Below are positions 23,662 through 32,502 of a stretch of DNA of 64,000 bases, one piece after another (the stretch's first letter is position 1; every line of letters starts with the position of its first letter). Both the position numbers and the translations under genes were made by a program. This DNA comes from Gelatiniphilus marinus (GTDB lineage: Bacteria; Bacteroidota; Bacteroidia; Flavobacteriales; Flavobacteriaceae). The stretch lies in NCBI RefSeq assembly GCF_042678305.1, contig NZ_JBHUDT010000001.1. The stretch is one strand, 5' to 3'. The notes below the pieces were generated by a model. It did no database searches. It was not told the DNA's origin and saw nothing but the letters and a program-made list of their open reading frames with translations.

Positions 23662-24912
23662 ATGAAACGCTTAATACTCATTTTTATAAGCATAGCAACA
23701 TTTTCAGGTTATGCGCAAAAACATATCACATTGGAAGAATGTTATAGTTTGGTCACTCAAAATTACCCTTTGGCTAAGCAGTCACAACTATTAGAAACAC
23801 AGTATCAACTAGATGCTGAAGCTATCAATACTACAAAATTGCCACAATTTAGTTTAGATGCCCAAGCTACCTACCAATCTGATGTTATAGAAGTTCCAAT
23901 TCCAAATACTACCATCCAACCTTTAGACCAAGACCAATATCGCGCCACATTATCGGCAAACCAATTGATTTATAATGGAGGACTAACAGATGCGTCTTTA
24001 AAAGTAAAATCAGCACAACTAAAAACCAAACAAAAACAGATTGAAGTTAGCTTATATCAACTAAAACAACAAATCAACCAACTGTATTTCTCTATTTTAC
24101 TGGCTCAAGAATCCGAGTTGTTATTAAAAGCCAAACAAGCACAATTGGAAGCTAAGCTTAAAGAGGTGGTTTCTGGCATTAAATACGGTGTTATTTTACC
24201 GTCTTCAGATAAAGTTTTGGAAGCCGAATTATTAAAAATTAGCCAACAGTTTCAAGAGTTAGAAAGTAATAAAATAGCTCTCATTGAAACGCTTTCAAGC
24301 TTAATCAAAAAGCCATTAGACGCTTCCACCCTATTTCAAAATCCACTCGTACAAACCCAGTTTCAGCATGATTTAAACAGACCCGAATTGGAATTGTTTC
24401 AACTTAAAAAAGAGGAGATAGCACATTCAGAATCATTAATCTCAAAACAAAACGCACCAAAACTACTCGGTTTTGCAACAGGTGGTTATGGCAATCCTGG
24501 ATTGAATATGCTAGATAATTCCTTTCAAGCCTTTTATACTGTCGGTATTAAATTAAATTGGAATGTTTTTGACTGGAATTCTAAAAACAAGCAACGAGAA
24601 TCGTTAGCCATCAATAAAGATATTATAGATACCGAAACCGAAGCGTTTAAGCTCAATACCAGCATTGAACTCAACAAACAGCAAAAAGAAATAGAGAAAA
24701 TAGAAGGTATTATAGCATCAGATGAAGCGATCATTAATCTCAGAAAAGAAGTGTTACAAACCGCAGATTCGCAACTCAAAAATGGTGTGATTACATCTTC
24801 GGCTTACATCACAGAATTGACCAATTTATATGAAGACGAAAGCACCTTAGTAAGGCATAAAATCCAGTTACAACTCGCAAAAGCAAATTATAATATCATT
24901 AAAGGACAATAA
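23662..24912 (+). CDS. TolC-family outer-membrane efflux protein
   Basis: The 416-residue protein has a signal peptide (to about YAQKHITLEEC) and the repeated helical hairpins of TolC/OEP proteins. The opening ITLEECYSLVTQNYPLAKQ is typical, and the second half repeats coiled-coil segments such as NKQQKEIEKIEGII and a closing LQLAKANYNIIKGQ. It would form the outer-membrane channel for the exporter encoded downstream. It starts one base after the tetR stop, implying translational coupling. Length is slightly short but within range for Bacteroidota OEPs. Confidence 0.9.
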   Translation: MKRLILIFISIATFSGYAQKHITLEECYSLVTQNYPLAKQSQLLETQYQLDAEAINTTKLPQFSLDAQATYQSDVIEVPIPNTTIQPLDQDQYRATLSANQLIYNGGLTDASLKVKSAQLKTKQKQIEVSLYQLKQQINQLYFSILLAQESELLLKAKQAQLEAKLKEVVSGIKYGVILPSSDKVLEAELLKISQQFQELESNKIALIETLSSLIKKPLDASTLFQNPLVQTQFQHDLNRPELELFQLKKEEIAHSESLISKQNAPKLLGFATGGYGNPGLNMLDNSFQAFYTVGIKLNWNVFDWNSKNKQRESLAINKDIIDTETEAFKLNTSIELNKQQKEIEKIEGIIASDEAIINLRKEVLQTADSQLKNGVITSSAYITELTNLYEDESTLVRHKIQLQLAKANYNIIKGQ

Positions 24913-24922
24913 CTATTTAGAA

Positions 24923-25831
24923 ATGAAAAAATACAACTATATACTAGTAATAAGCATGATAACCACTACCCTGTTTTCCTGTGGAAATGGTGATGATAAA
25001 GCAGATGGTTATGGCAATTTTGAAGCAACAGAAATAACAATTTCGGCTGAAAATAACGGAAAGTTAATGCAGTTTAATGTTAATGAAGGTGATATCCTTA
25101 AAAAAGACCAGTTTATAGGTTATATCGACACCATACCGTTGGCATTAAAACGTGAACAACTACAGGTTTCTAAAGCTGTAATTAGCTCAAGATCTAGAGG
25201 TGTTTTGTCGCAGATATCTGTTTTAAATGCAAAATTAAAAACAGCCAACACCAACAAAACCAGAGTTGAAAATTTAATCAAGGATCAAGCTGGAACACAA
25301 AAACAATTGGATGATATTGAAGGTGAAATAGATGTGATTAAGAACCAAATAAGAAGCGTGGAAATACAAAATGCACCAGTGGTTAATGAATTGAAATCTA
25401 TCGATGTGCAACTAAAGCAAATTGATGACCAAATTCAGAAAAGTAAAATCATAAATCCTTTTAACGGAACAGTTTTAACCAAATATGCCGAACCTAACGA
25501 AATTACAGTTTTTGGTAAACCACTCTATAAAATAGCCGATTTAAATACCATGCAATTGCGTGTGTATGTAAGTGAAACCCAATTGGGGAATATAAAAATT
25601 GGTCAAGAGGTCTCTGTAAAGATTGATGATGCAGACACTATGAAATCTTATAAAGGGATGATTAGTTGGATTGCATCAGAAGCCGAATTCACGCCAAAAA
25701 TTATTCAAACCAAAGAAGAGCGCGTCGCCTTAGTATATGCTGTAAAAATTGATGTTGCCAACGATGGTAGCTTAAAAATAGGCATGCCAGCAGAATTATG
25801 GTTAAACAACGCATACAATAATAATCAATAA
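24923..25831 (+). CDS. HlyD-family periplasmic adaptor lipoprotein (YbhG-like)
   Basis: The 302-residue protein has an SPII lipoprotein signal (TTLFSCGNGDDK, Cys about 20), then a biotinyl-lipoyl-like segment beginning with EATEITISAENNGKLMQFNV (shown as ISAENNGKLMQFNVNEGD), a coiled-coil hairpin (about 80-170) and a beta-barrel domain with PFNGTVLTKYAEPNE. This links the inner-membrane ABC permeases to TolC. It is the third gene of the operon, 10 bases after the TolC gene. The E. coli counterpart YbhG has the same position relative to YbhFSR. Confidence 0.9.
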   Translation: MKKYNYILVISMITTTLFSCGNGDDKADGYGNFEATEITISAENNGKLMQFNVNEGDILKKDQFIGYIDTIPLALKREQLQVSKAVISSRSRGVLSQISVLNAKLKTANTNKTRVENLIKDQAGTQKQLDDIEGEIDVIKNQIRSVEIQNAPVVNELKSIDVQLKQIDDQIQKSKIINPFNGTVLTKYAEPNEITVFGKPLYKIADLNTMQLRVYVSETQLGNIKIGQEVSVKIDDADTMKSYKGMISWIASEAEFTPKIIQTKEERVALVYAVKIDVANDGSLKIGMPAELWLNNAYNNNQ

Positions 25832-25842
25832 CAACTCAAACA

Positions 25843-26331
25843 ATGAAACATGTAATTTTCACATTAAGCCTATTGGCATTAGTAAGCTGCAAAGACAGTA
25901 AAAATCAGGACACAAAAACAGAAACAATTGAGCATTCTGATGACACCAAAAACGATCATCAAAATCATGAAACTTCAAATGTTTATGCAAATGCTTGGAT
26001 TAACGAAATTCAAAATGATAATGGTGTCAAATGGCAAGCGGATACACCTACAAATGAAGGGGTTCAACAACTACAAAACACTATCAACACACAATCGGCA
26101 AGCACATTAGACGACTATCACAAGTTAGCCAAAAAACTAAATGATCAGAAAAATTTTGTAGTAAAAAATTGTACAATGGAAGGGCCTTCTCATGATAATC
26201 TACACATTTGGCTACATCCATTAATCGAAAAAATTGATGCCCTTTTAAAAGCGGAAACAGTTGAGGATGCTTCAAAAATTACAGCTAGTATTAAAGAAAA
26301 CATCAATGCCTATTCAGAATATTTCGAATAA
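25843..26331 (+). CDS. Small lipoprotein of unknown function in the exporter operon
   Basis: The 162-residue protein begins with an SPII signal peptide (LLALVSCKDSK, Cys about 16), followed by a His/Asp/Thr-rich linker with HSDDTKNDHQNHET, then a helical domain (about 50-162) containing KNCTMEGPSHDNLHIWLHPL and LLKAETVEDASKI. The His- and Cys-rich pieces suggest metal binding, but I cannot name a family with confidence. Its stop is directly followed by the ATG of the first ATPase gene, so it is embedded in the transport operon. No counterpart exists in the E. coli ybh operon as I know it. Confidence 0.75.
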   Translation: MKHVIFTLSLLALVSCKDSKNQDTKTETIEHSDDTKNDHQNHETSNVYANAWINEIQNDNGVKWQADTPTNEGVQQLQNTINTQSASTLDDYHKLAKKLNDQKNFVVKNCTMEGPSHDNLHIWLHPLIEKIDALLKAETVEDASKITASIKENINAYSEYFE

Positions 26332-27234
26332 ATGGGAATTTCTGTAAACCATATTAGCAAATCATATAAAAATGTAAAAGCCTTACAAGACATCTCTTTT
26401 GAAGTAAAAAAAGGCGAACTTTTTGGCCTCATAGGTCCTGATGGTGCTGGTAAAACAACACTATTCAGGATTTTGACCACACTTTTATTTGCAGATGAAG
26501 GCACAGCAACCGTTGCTGGTTTTGATGTCGTTGCAAATTACAAAAGCATTAGAAACAGTGTTGGTTACATGCCTGGGAAATTTTCACTTTATCAAGATTT
26601 AACCGTTGAAGAAAATCTGGATTTTTTCGCTACCATATTTGGAACAACCGTTGAAGAAAACTACGATTTAATAAAAGATATCTATGTGCAAATAGAACCG
26701 TTTAAAGGTCGTCGCGCTGGGAAATTATCTGGTGGTATGAAACAAAAACTCGCATTGAGCTGTGCCTTGATTCATAAACCAAAAGTGCTGTTTTTAGATG
26801 AGCCTACTACAGGCGTTGATCCCGTGTCACGAAAGGAATTTTGGGAAATGCTAAAACGCTTGCAACAAAAAGGCATTACCATTTTGGTATCCACACCTTA
26901 TATGGACGAAGCGGCTTTATGCGATAGAATTGCACTGATTCAAGATGGAAAAATTTTAGAAATAGACACGCCTGAAGCGATTGTAAAACATTATCCGAAA
27001 CCAATTTATAACGTTCGTGCTAATAATATGTATCAACTCATCAATAGCTTAAATGCCTATGAACACAACCATAGCGTGTATCCTTTTGGCGAGTTTGTGC
27101 ATTATACAGATAATAGAACAGACTTTAATCCAGACCATTTAAAAGCATACTTAGAAAGCAAAAACTTATCAAACATACACATTGAAAAAACAATAGCCAC
27201 TATTGAAGACACCTTTATGGAATTGGCAAAATAA
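26332..27234 (+). CDS. ABC transporter ATPase 1 (matches the first half of YbhF)
   Basis: The 300-residue protein has Walker A GPDGAGKTT (about 38-46), signature LSGGMKQKLALSCALI and Walker B VLFLDEPTTGVDP. Its Walker A with Asp-Gly after Pro resembles the first domain of YbhF. It has a C-terminal extension (from about 220) as in drug exporters of the ABC-2 type. In E. coli the two nucleotide-binding domains are fused in YbhF; here they are separate genes, 103 bases apart. It would power an inner-membrane exporter with the two permeases downstream. Confidence 0.92.
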   Translation: MGISVNHISKSYKNVKALQDISFEVKKGELFGLIGPDGAGKTTLFRILTTLLFADEGTATVAGFDVVANYKSIRNSVGYMPGKFSLYQDLTVEENLDFFATIFGTTVEENYDLIKDIYVQIEPFKGRRAGKLSGGMKQKLALSCALIHKPKVLFLDEPTTGVDPVSRKEFWEMLKRLQQKGITILVSTPYMDEAALCDRIALIQDGKILEIDTPEAIVKHYPKPIYNVRANNMYQLINSLNAYEHNHSVYPFGEFVHYTDNRTDFNPDHLKAYLESKNLSNIHIEKTIATIEDTFMELAK

Positions 27235-27239
27235 CAAGC

Positions 27240-27325
27240 ATGTCCCTTCGAGTGATTTTCGATAGAAAATTGTATCGAGAAGTTCTCGATACTTCGGCTT
27301 AAGCCTCAACTCGAACTGACAAAAC
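27240..27325. repeat. TCGAG-rich palindromic repeat between the two ATPase genes
   Basis: A palindrome TATCGAGAAGTTCTCGATAC lies at about 27272-27291, flanked by CCTTCGAGTGATTTTCGATA on the left and CTCAACTCGAACTGACA on the right, which are partly complementary to each other. The whole resembles a dispersed flavobacterial repeat and can form a long hairpin within the operon. No T run is present. Confidence 0.65.
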
Positions 27326-27337
27326 AGCAATAAAGAA

Positions 27338-28096
27338 ATGATCAACAAAGTCATACAAGTAGAAGGATTAACCAAAATGTTTGGTGATTTTACAGCAGTA
27401 AACGCCATCACTTTTGATGTTGAAAGAGGCGAGATATTTGGTTTTTTAGGTGCAAATGGAGCAGGAAAAACCACAGCTATGAAAATGCTTATTGGCATTT
27501 CAAACCCTACTTCTGGCAATGCCAATGTCGCTGGTTTTGATGTGTTTACCAATGCAGAAGACATTAAGAAGAATATTGGCTATATGAGTCAGAAATTCGC
27601 CTTGTATGACGATTTAACGGTTAGGGAAAACATTACGTTTTTTGGAGGTATTTATGGTTTATCCAGAAAACGCATTAAAGAAAAATCGGATGCTTTGATT
27701 GAAGAATTAGGCTTACAGAATGTTGCTAATAAATTGGTTGGTGCTTTACCATTGGGTTGGAAACAAAAACTATCCTTTTCGGTGTCCTTGATTCACGATC
27801 CCAAAATTGTGTTTTTAGATGAACCAACTGGTGGCGTCGACCCTATTACCAGACGTCAGTTTTGGGAATTGATTTACAAAGCAGCCAACCAAGGTACCAC
27901 GGTTTTTGTAACCACGCATTATATGGACGAAGCAGAATATTGCGACAGGGTTTCTATTATGGTCAACGGAAAAATAGAAGCTTTAGATACTCCAAAAAAA
28001 CTGAAAGAACAGTTTAAGGCTGAAAATATGAACGATGTGTTTTTAAAACTGGCAAGGAGCCCATCCCCAACCCTTCCCAAAGGGAAGGGAGTTTAA
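27338..28096 (+). CDS. ABC transporter ATPase 2 (matches the second half of YbhF), repeat-encoded C-terminus
   Basis: The 252-residue protein has Walker A GANGAGKTT (about 39-47), a signature region LPLGWKQKLSFSVSLI that departs from LSGGQ, Walker B IVFLDEPTGGVDP and the switch TTHYMDEAEYCDRV. The divergent LPLGW signature is also what I recall for the second domain of YbhF-like proteins. Normal sequence appears to end near DVFLKLAR; the last residues SPSPTLPKGKGV and the stop are encoded by a GC-rich palindromic repeat (28058-28095). It is the partner of the upstream ATPase. Confidence 0.92.
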   Translation: MINKVIQVEGLTKMFGDFTAVNAITFDVERGEIFGFLGANGAGKTTAMKMLIGISNPTSGNANVAGFDVFTNAEDIKKNIGYMSQKFALYDDLTVRENITFFGGIYGLSRKRIKEKSDALIEELGLQNVANKLVGALPLGWKQKLSFSVSLIHDPKIVFLDEPTGGVDPITRRQFWELIYKAANQGTTVFVTTHYMDEAEYCDRVSIMVNGKIEALDTPKKLKEQFKAENMNDVFLKLARSPSPTLPKGKGV

Positions 28097-28195
28097 AATC
28101 GAACACCAATTTGAAATGCTTAAAGATGATGAAATTAAATATATTTAAAATGCGCACTGGGTTTTCCCCTTTTGGGGGAATTAAAAGGGGGCTGA
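28058..28195. repeat. Inverted CCC/GGG repeat pair around the ATPase 2 - permease 1 junction
   Basis: Copy one (CCAACCCTTCCCAAAGGGAA, about 28069-28088) encodes the C-terminus of ATPase 2. Copy two, inverted (TTCCCCTTTTGGGGGAATTA with AAAGGGGGCTGA, about 28164-28195), ends directly ahead of the permease ATG at 28197. They belong to the same family as the pair at 7868-7980 at the hisF-hisIE junction, and could pair with each other across about 70 bases. Confidence 0.75.
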
Positions 28196-28196
28196 T

Positions 28197-29303
28197 ATGA
28201 AACGTTTTATAGGCTTCATAAAAAAAGAATTCTACCATATTTTTAGAGATAGACGCTCGTTGTTTATTCTCTTTGGGATGCCGATAGCCCAAATTTTACT
28301 ATTCGGATTCGCCATTACCAATGAAATCAATAATGTAGATATTGCCATTTTGGACCATTCTAAAGACGCCACCACAAAAGAAATCATCAATAAAATTTCA
28401 GCTTCAAAATATTTCAGTATCAAACAAATCATTGAAAAAGAAGCCGATATCGAATCGGTGTTTCAAAAAGGTCACGTAAAAGCCGTTTTAAACTTCGAGA
28501 ATGATTTCAGTAAAAATCTGATTAAAGACAACAAAGCAACGGTTCAAATCATAACCGATGCCACAGATCCGAATACCGCAAATACTATTAGTAATTACGT
28601 TAATGCTATACTTCAACAATATCAAAAAGGTTTAAATAAAGATATTACCATAGTCTATCAAATCATTCCAGAAACACGCATGGTCTATAATCCGGAATTA
28701 AAAAGCGTGTATATGTTTGTTCCTGGTGTGATGACTATTATTTTGATGTTAGTTTCTGCTATGATGACTTCTATTTCTATCACAAGAGAAAAGGAATTAG
28801 GCACTATGGAAATCCTCTTGGTGTCACCATTAAAACCGTTTCAGGTAATTATAGGTAAAGTGTTTCCGTATATTTTTCTATCTATAATTAATGCAGTAGT
28901 CATTGTCTTATTAAGCATTTTTATTTTTAAAATGCCTGTTGAAGGAAGCTTATTTCTATTGGCTTTGGAGAGTATCTTGTTTATCATTTCAGCATTAGCA
29001 TTAGGAATTTTAATCTCAACCATTTCAGCAACCCAACAAACCGCAATGATGATTTCATTAATGGGACTCATGCTACCTGTCATATTATTATCAGGTTTTA
29101 TTTTCCCAATTTCAAGTATGCCATTACCATTGCAAATTATTAGTAATATCATTCCAGCAAAGTGGTTTATCATTATCATAAAAGGTGTTATGTTGAAAGG
29201 TGTTGGAATGCAATTTATATGGAAAGAAACTTTGATTTTATTAGGAATGACTGTGTTTTTTATTGCATTGAGTGTCAAGAAATATAAAATTAGACTGGAG
29301 TAA
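28197..29303 (+). CDS. ABC-2 type permease 1 (YbhS-like)
   Basis: The 368-residue inner-membrane protein has one N-terminal helix (about 22-42: LFILFGMPIAQILLFGFAIT), a periplasmic domain (about 43-175) and five helices in the C-terminal half, including the ABC-2 signature SITREKELGTMEILLVSPLK and LPVILLSGFIFPISSMP. The N-terminal RFIGFIKKEFYHIFRDRRSL is typical. It partners with permease 2, whose ATG overlaps its TAA by one base. It would move a hydrophobic or cationic substrate to the adaptor and TolC. Confidence 0.92.
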   Translation: MKRFIGFIKKEFYHIFRDRRSLFILFGMPIAQILLFGFAITNEINNVDIAILDHSKDATTKEIINKISASKYFSIKQIIEKEADIESVFQKGHVKAVLNFENDFSKNLIKDNKATVQIITDATDPNTANTISNYVNAILQQYQKGLNKDITIVYQIIPETRMVYNPELKSVYMFVPGVMTIILMLVSAMMTSISITREKELGTMEILLVSPLKPFQVIIGKVFPYIFLSIINAVVIVLLSIFIFKMPVEGSLFLLALESILFIISALALGILISTISATQQTAMMISLMGLMLPVILLSGFIFPISSMPLPLQIISNIIPAKWFIIIIKGVMLKGVGMQFIWKETLILLGMTVFFIALSVKKYKIRLE

Positions 29304-30424
29304 TGAAAACAATCCTATACATCATCCAAAAAGAGTTTAAGCAAATCTTTAGAAATAAAGGGATGCTTCCTATCATTTTTGTGTTACCACTACTCCAACT
29401 CGTCATTTTATCCAATGCTGCGACATTTGAGGTCAAGAATATCAAATTTGGGCATATAGATAATGACCACACTTCAACTTCAAGAGCATTAGTTGAAAAA
29501 TTTAACGCATCCACTTATTTTAATGTATTAACCGATTTTCCTTCGGAAGCATTAGCAAGTTCGGCCATGTTAAAAGGTGAAGTAGATGTTGTTTTAGAAA
29601 TTCCACAATATTTTGAACGCGATCTTCAAAACGAAAAACACAATAGTTTAGGCGTGACTATTAATGCGATTGATGGTGCAGCTGCTGGTGTCATGAACGT
29701 TTATGTTTCACAAATTATTCAACGGTGTAATCAACAGTTAAAAGTCGATTTATTTCAAATTTCAGACAAACAAGTTCAACCAGTAAACATTGAAACAATT
29801 CCGCTTTTTTGGTACAACGAAACCTTAAATTATAAAACCTTTATGGTTCCAGGAATATTGGTTTTACTGGTAACTATGATTACTTTGTTCTTATCAGGAA
29901 TGAATATTGTTAGAGAAAAAGAAATTGGCACCTTAGAGCAAATCAACGTGACACCAATTAAAAAAAGCCAGTTTATCATTGGGAAATTATTTCCCTTTTG
30001 GGTTTTAGGAATGGGCTTATTAACCATAGGTTTAATCATAGCCAAACTCATTTTTGATGTACCTATGGTTGGTAGTTTGCCACTTATGTATGTGTACACG
30101 TCCATCTATATTTTGGTGGTTTTAGGAATTGGCCTGTTTATTTCAAACTTTACAGACACACAACAACAAGCCATGTTTATCGCTTGGTTTTTTACAGTTA
30201 TTTTTATTTTAATGAGTGGTTTGTTCACACCTATTGAAAGTATGCCAGAATGGGCTCAAATTATTACAGAATTCAACCCCATTAAATACTTTGTAGAAGT
30301 GATGCGTATGGTAATGTTGAAAGGTTCTGGCTTAATGGATATTCTTCCGCAGTTATTAAAAACCTTGCTATATGCACTTATTATGAATGGATTGGCTGTT
30401 TGGAGTTACAAGAAAACAAATTAA
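29303..30424 (+). CDS. ABC-2 type permease 2 (YbhR-like)
   Basis: The 373-residue permease is built like permease 1: ILYIIQKEFKQIFRNKGMLP, a helix, a large extracytoplasmic loop and five helices with NIVREKEIGTLEQINVTPIK and FFTVIFILMSGLFTPIESMP. It ends NGLAVWSYKKTN. A diverged copy of that 3' end occurs again at 33373-33436, about 3 kb away. The gene closes the exporter operon proper; the next gene starts 10 bases later but is not an exporter component. Together with permease 1 it forms the transmembrane heterodimer. Confidence 0.92.
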   Translation: MKTILYIIQKEFKQIFRNKGMLPIIFVLPLLQLVILSNAATFEVKNIKFGHIDNDHTSTSRALVEKFNASTYFNVLTDFPSEALASSAMLKGEVDVVLEIPQYFERDLQNEKHNSLGVTINAIDGAAAGVMNVYVSQIIQRCNQQLKVDLFQISDKQVQPVNIETIPLFWYNETLNYKTFMVPGILVLLVTMITLFLSGMNIVREKEIGTLEQINVTPIKKSQFIIGKLFPFWVLGMGLLTIGLIIAKLIFDVPMVGSLPLMYVYTSIYILVVLGIGLFISNFTDTQQQAMFIAWFFTVIFILMSGLFTPIESMPEWAQIITEFNPIKYFVEVMRMVMLKGSGLMDILPQLLKTLLYALIMNGLAVWSYKKTN

Positions 30425-30434
30425 TACATGACCT

Positions 30435-31199
30435 ATGAAGACTGATAAAAAAATAAAACTATCTAGAGATGAATCCCTGTTTGTTCGAGGACCTCTATCC
30501 CGTTTTAAAGAATTATCCTTTGCCTTTAAAGTCTTTTTCAATTTCATAAAAGCCTTCCGGAAAATGCATTTTATTGGACCTTGTGTAACTGTTTTTGGTT
30601 CTGCTCGATTTACCAATGATTCTGAACATTATAAAAATGCTGAAAAAATTGGAGCTGCATTAGCAAAAACAGGATTTACAGTAATGACAGGTGGTGGACC
30701 AGGAATTATGGAAGCTGCCAATAAAGGTGCGTTTGAAGCAGGTGGAAACTCGGTTGGGTGCAATATTATTCTACCTTTTGAGCAAAAACCAAATCCGTAT
30801 TTACACAAATGGATTGATATTCCATACTTCTTTTTACGTAAAGTTATTTTGGTGAAATATTCTTATGCTTTTGTTGTCATGCCTGGAGGCATTGGAACTT
30901 TAGACGAACTGTTTGAAGCCCTAACCTTAATTCAAACTAAGGTCATTAAAGATTTCCCAGTGGTGATTTTTGATTCGGTTTATCATAAAGAATTATGCGA
31001 ACATATTCAGTTAATGGCTGAAAATGAAAGCATCAGTCCAGAAGATATGAAACTGCTTTTTGTAACCGATTCTGTTGAAGATGTAATCAAGCATATTGAA
31101 AAATATTCCATAAAAAAATTCGGTTTGGTTTCAAAACAGGACAAACCAAAATGGTGGCTTGGTGAATCGTCTAATAAATCGTTATCAAATGAAAAATAA
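30435..31199 (+). CDS. LOG family protein (cytokinin riboside phosphoribohydrolase-like)
   Basis: The 254-residue protein has a Rossmann-like fold with the LOG hallmarks VMTGGGPGIMEAANKGA and VVMPGGIGTLDELFEA, the latter containing the PGGxGTxxE motif. LOG proteins cleave the N-glycosidic bond of nucleoside 5'-monophosphates; older annotations call them lysine decarboxylases, for which there is no support here. It begins 10 bases after the permease gene, so it is probably co-transcribed. It is the first gene of a block bracketed by permease 3'-end copies. Its stop overlaps the start of the next gene. Confidence 0.9.
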   Translation: MKTDKKIKLSRDESLFVRGPLSRFKELSFAFKVFFNFIKAFRKMHFIGPCVTVFGSARFTNDSEHYKNAEKIGAALAKTGFTVMTGGGPGIMEAANKGAFEAGGNSVGCNIILPFEQKPNPYLHKWIDIPYFFLRKVILVKYSYAFVVMPGGIGTLDELFEALTLIQTKVIKDFPVVIFDSVYHKELCEHIQLMAENESISPEDMKLLFVTDSVEDVIKHIEKYSIKKFGLVSKQDKPKWWLGESSNKSLSNEK

Positions 31200-31590
31200 A
31201 AAAATCATCAACGCGGTAAGTGCAACTATTTTAGCACTATTTGCATTACTCACTTTATTTTTAAGTAGTTCTGTAATATTCGATTGGTTTGGTATTAGAG
31301 CCAAAGAAGGAAACTATGTCCTGTTTATAGTTTGGGCAAATTTTATCTGTAGCATATTATATTTATTCGCTGCTTACGGTTTTTTAATAAGGACAAAGTG
31401 GACGTTTTGGATATTAATTATTGCCTTGAGTGTTTTAATTATTGCCTTTATTGCATTGCAATTTCATATCAGTAATGGTGGCATTTATGAAGAAAAAACG
31501 ATTGGTGCTATGGTTTTTAGAATGTTAGTAACCTTGATATTTTCACTTCTAGCGTTTTATAATATTAACAAACAGCTTAAAAAACCCTAA
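31189..31590 (+). CDS. Small four-helix membrane protein of unknown function
   Basis: The 133-residue product from ATG 31189 (MKNKKIINAVSATILALF) shows four hydrophobic helices at about 8-28, 42-62, 70-90 and 103-125 and no charged catalytic residues. ATG 31189 is preferred to an in-frame GTG at 31159, giving an 11-base overlap with the LOG gene. I do not recognise a family. The overlap implies co-translation with the LOG protein and with the outer-membrane protein gene four bases downstream. Confidence 0.75.
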   Translation: MKNKKIINAVSATILALFALLTLFLSSSVIFDWFGIRAKEGNYVLFIVWANFICSILYLFAAYGFLIRTKWTFWILIIALSVLIIAFIALQFHISNGGIYEEKTIGAMVFRMLVTLIFSLLAFYNINKQLKKP

Positions 31591-31594
31591 ATAA

Positions 31595-32488
31595 ATGAAA
31601 ACGAAAACTTACATCTTGTTTTTGTTTTTATGGTCTGTGCATTTTGCTTTTTCGCAAAAAGATTTAGATTCACTTCCGCAATTAGATTTGTCTAAAATAG
31701 CCCTAATCAATCAAAGCGATAGCTACATTACCTTTCCAACAGATATTGGAAATATTGAACCCTTAATGTTTGAAGCCAATGTAAACCCATCATTTGTAAT
31801 TAGAAAACGAAAGGACTCTAAACTAATGGCTATTTTAAAACCTCAAATTACAATTAGGATGTATAATGAGGAATCCTATCCTGTTCGTACACCAAGTTAT
31901 ATTCCGCAGATTTCAGTGTATTATTTAGCCAATAAATATGAGGCTCTTAATTACTTGGTTTTTTTCGGAAAAATAGCGCATCATTCCAATGGACAAGATG
32001 GAAATTTTTATAATGACGATAATTTCATCAACTTACAAACGGGAAATTTTGCCACTAATTTCATGGAGTTTGGATTTCTTAAAACAGCATATAGTAATCG
32101 ATTAAAAGCCATTAAAACGATAAAAAGTTCCATTGAAATTCATCCTAAAAGTTGGATGTTACAAGAATTAAAAGGCAAGTATAGCGGATTGCGTTGGCAT
32201 AATAGTTTTACATCGTTTAAGTTTCCTCTAATCAATTCTCATAGCGATAAAGCCAATTTTTCATTAAAAGCTGAAACAACGTTCATGTTGGATAATTATA
32301 ATGATTTGGATTTATTTGATTTTGATAGATTTAATGCAAGTCTTACCTTTTACTATCATCCAAAGTTTTTAGAAGATATAGGATTATTTGTCCAGTTTTA
32401 TCATGGAATGGATTATTACAATATTTATTTTCAGCATCAGATATCTGTTATTCGATTTGGAATAATGACAGAAATATTAAGATTTTAA
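31595..32488 (+). CDS. Outer-membrane phospholipase A (OmpLA/PldA)-like beta-barrel protein
   Basis: The 297-residue protein has a signal peptide (ending VHFAFSQ) and alternating hydrophobic strands suited to a 12-strand outer-membrane barrel. The stretch FGKIAHHSNGQDGNF contains H-x-S-N-G as in OmpLA, where His and Ser of the HxS motif are catalytic; an Asn partner may lie in the following NFINLQTGNFATN. OmpLA hydrolyses phospholipids mislocalised to the outer leaflet. Overall similarity is modest, so enzymatic function is an inference. It lies between the small membrane protein gene and the nuclease gene, on the same strand. Confidence 0.65.
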   Translation: MKTKTYILFLFLWSVHFAFSQKDLDSLPQLDLSKIALINQSDSYITFPTDIGNIEPLMFEANVNPSFVIRKRKDSKLMAILKPQITIRMYNEESYPVRTPSYIPQISVYYLANKYEALNYLVFFGKIAHHSNGQDGNFYNDDNFINLQTGNFATNFMEFGFLKTAYSNRLKAIKTIKSSIEIHPKSWMLQELKGKYSGLRWHNSFTSFKFPLINSHSDKANFSLKAETTFMLDNYNDLDLFDFDRFNASLTFYYHPKFLEDIGLFVQFYHGMDYYNIYFQHQISVIRFGIMTEILRF

Positions 32489-32502
32489 AACATTAAGAAA
32501 GC

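Noticed and set aside
28841..29278. 145-codon minus-strand frame opposite permease 1
   Set aside because: Antisense of a clear coding gene; its Ile/Met/Asn-rich product is the expected shadow of membrane-helix codons.
30435..31199. Lysine decarboxylase
   Set aside because: The PGGxGTxxE motif marks a LOG phosphoribohydrolase; there is no PLP-enzyme signature.
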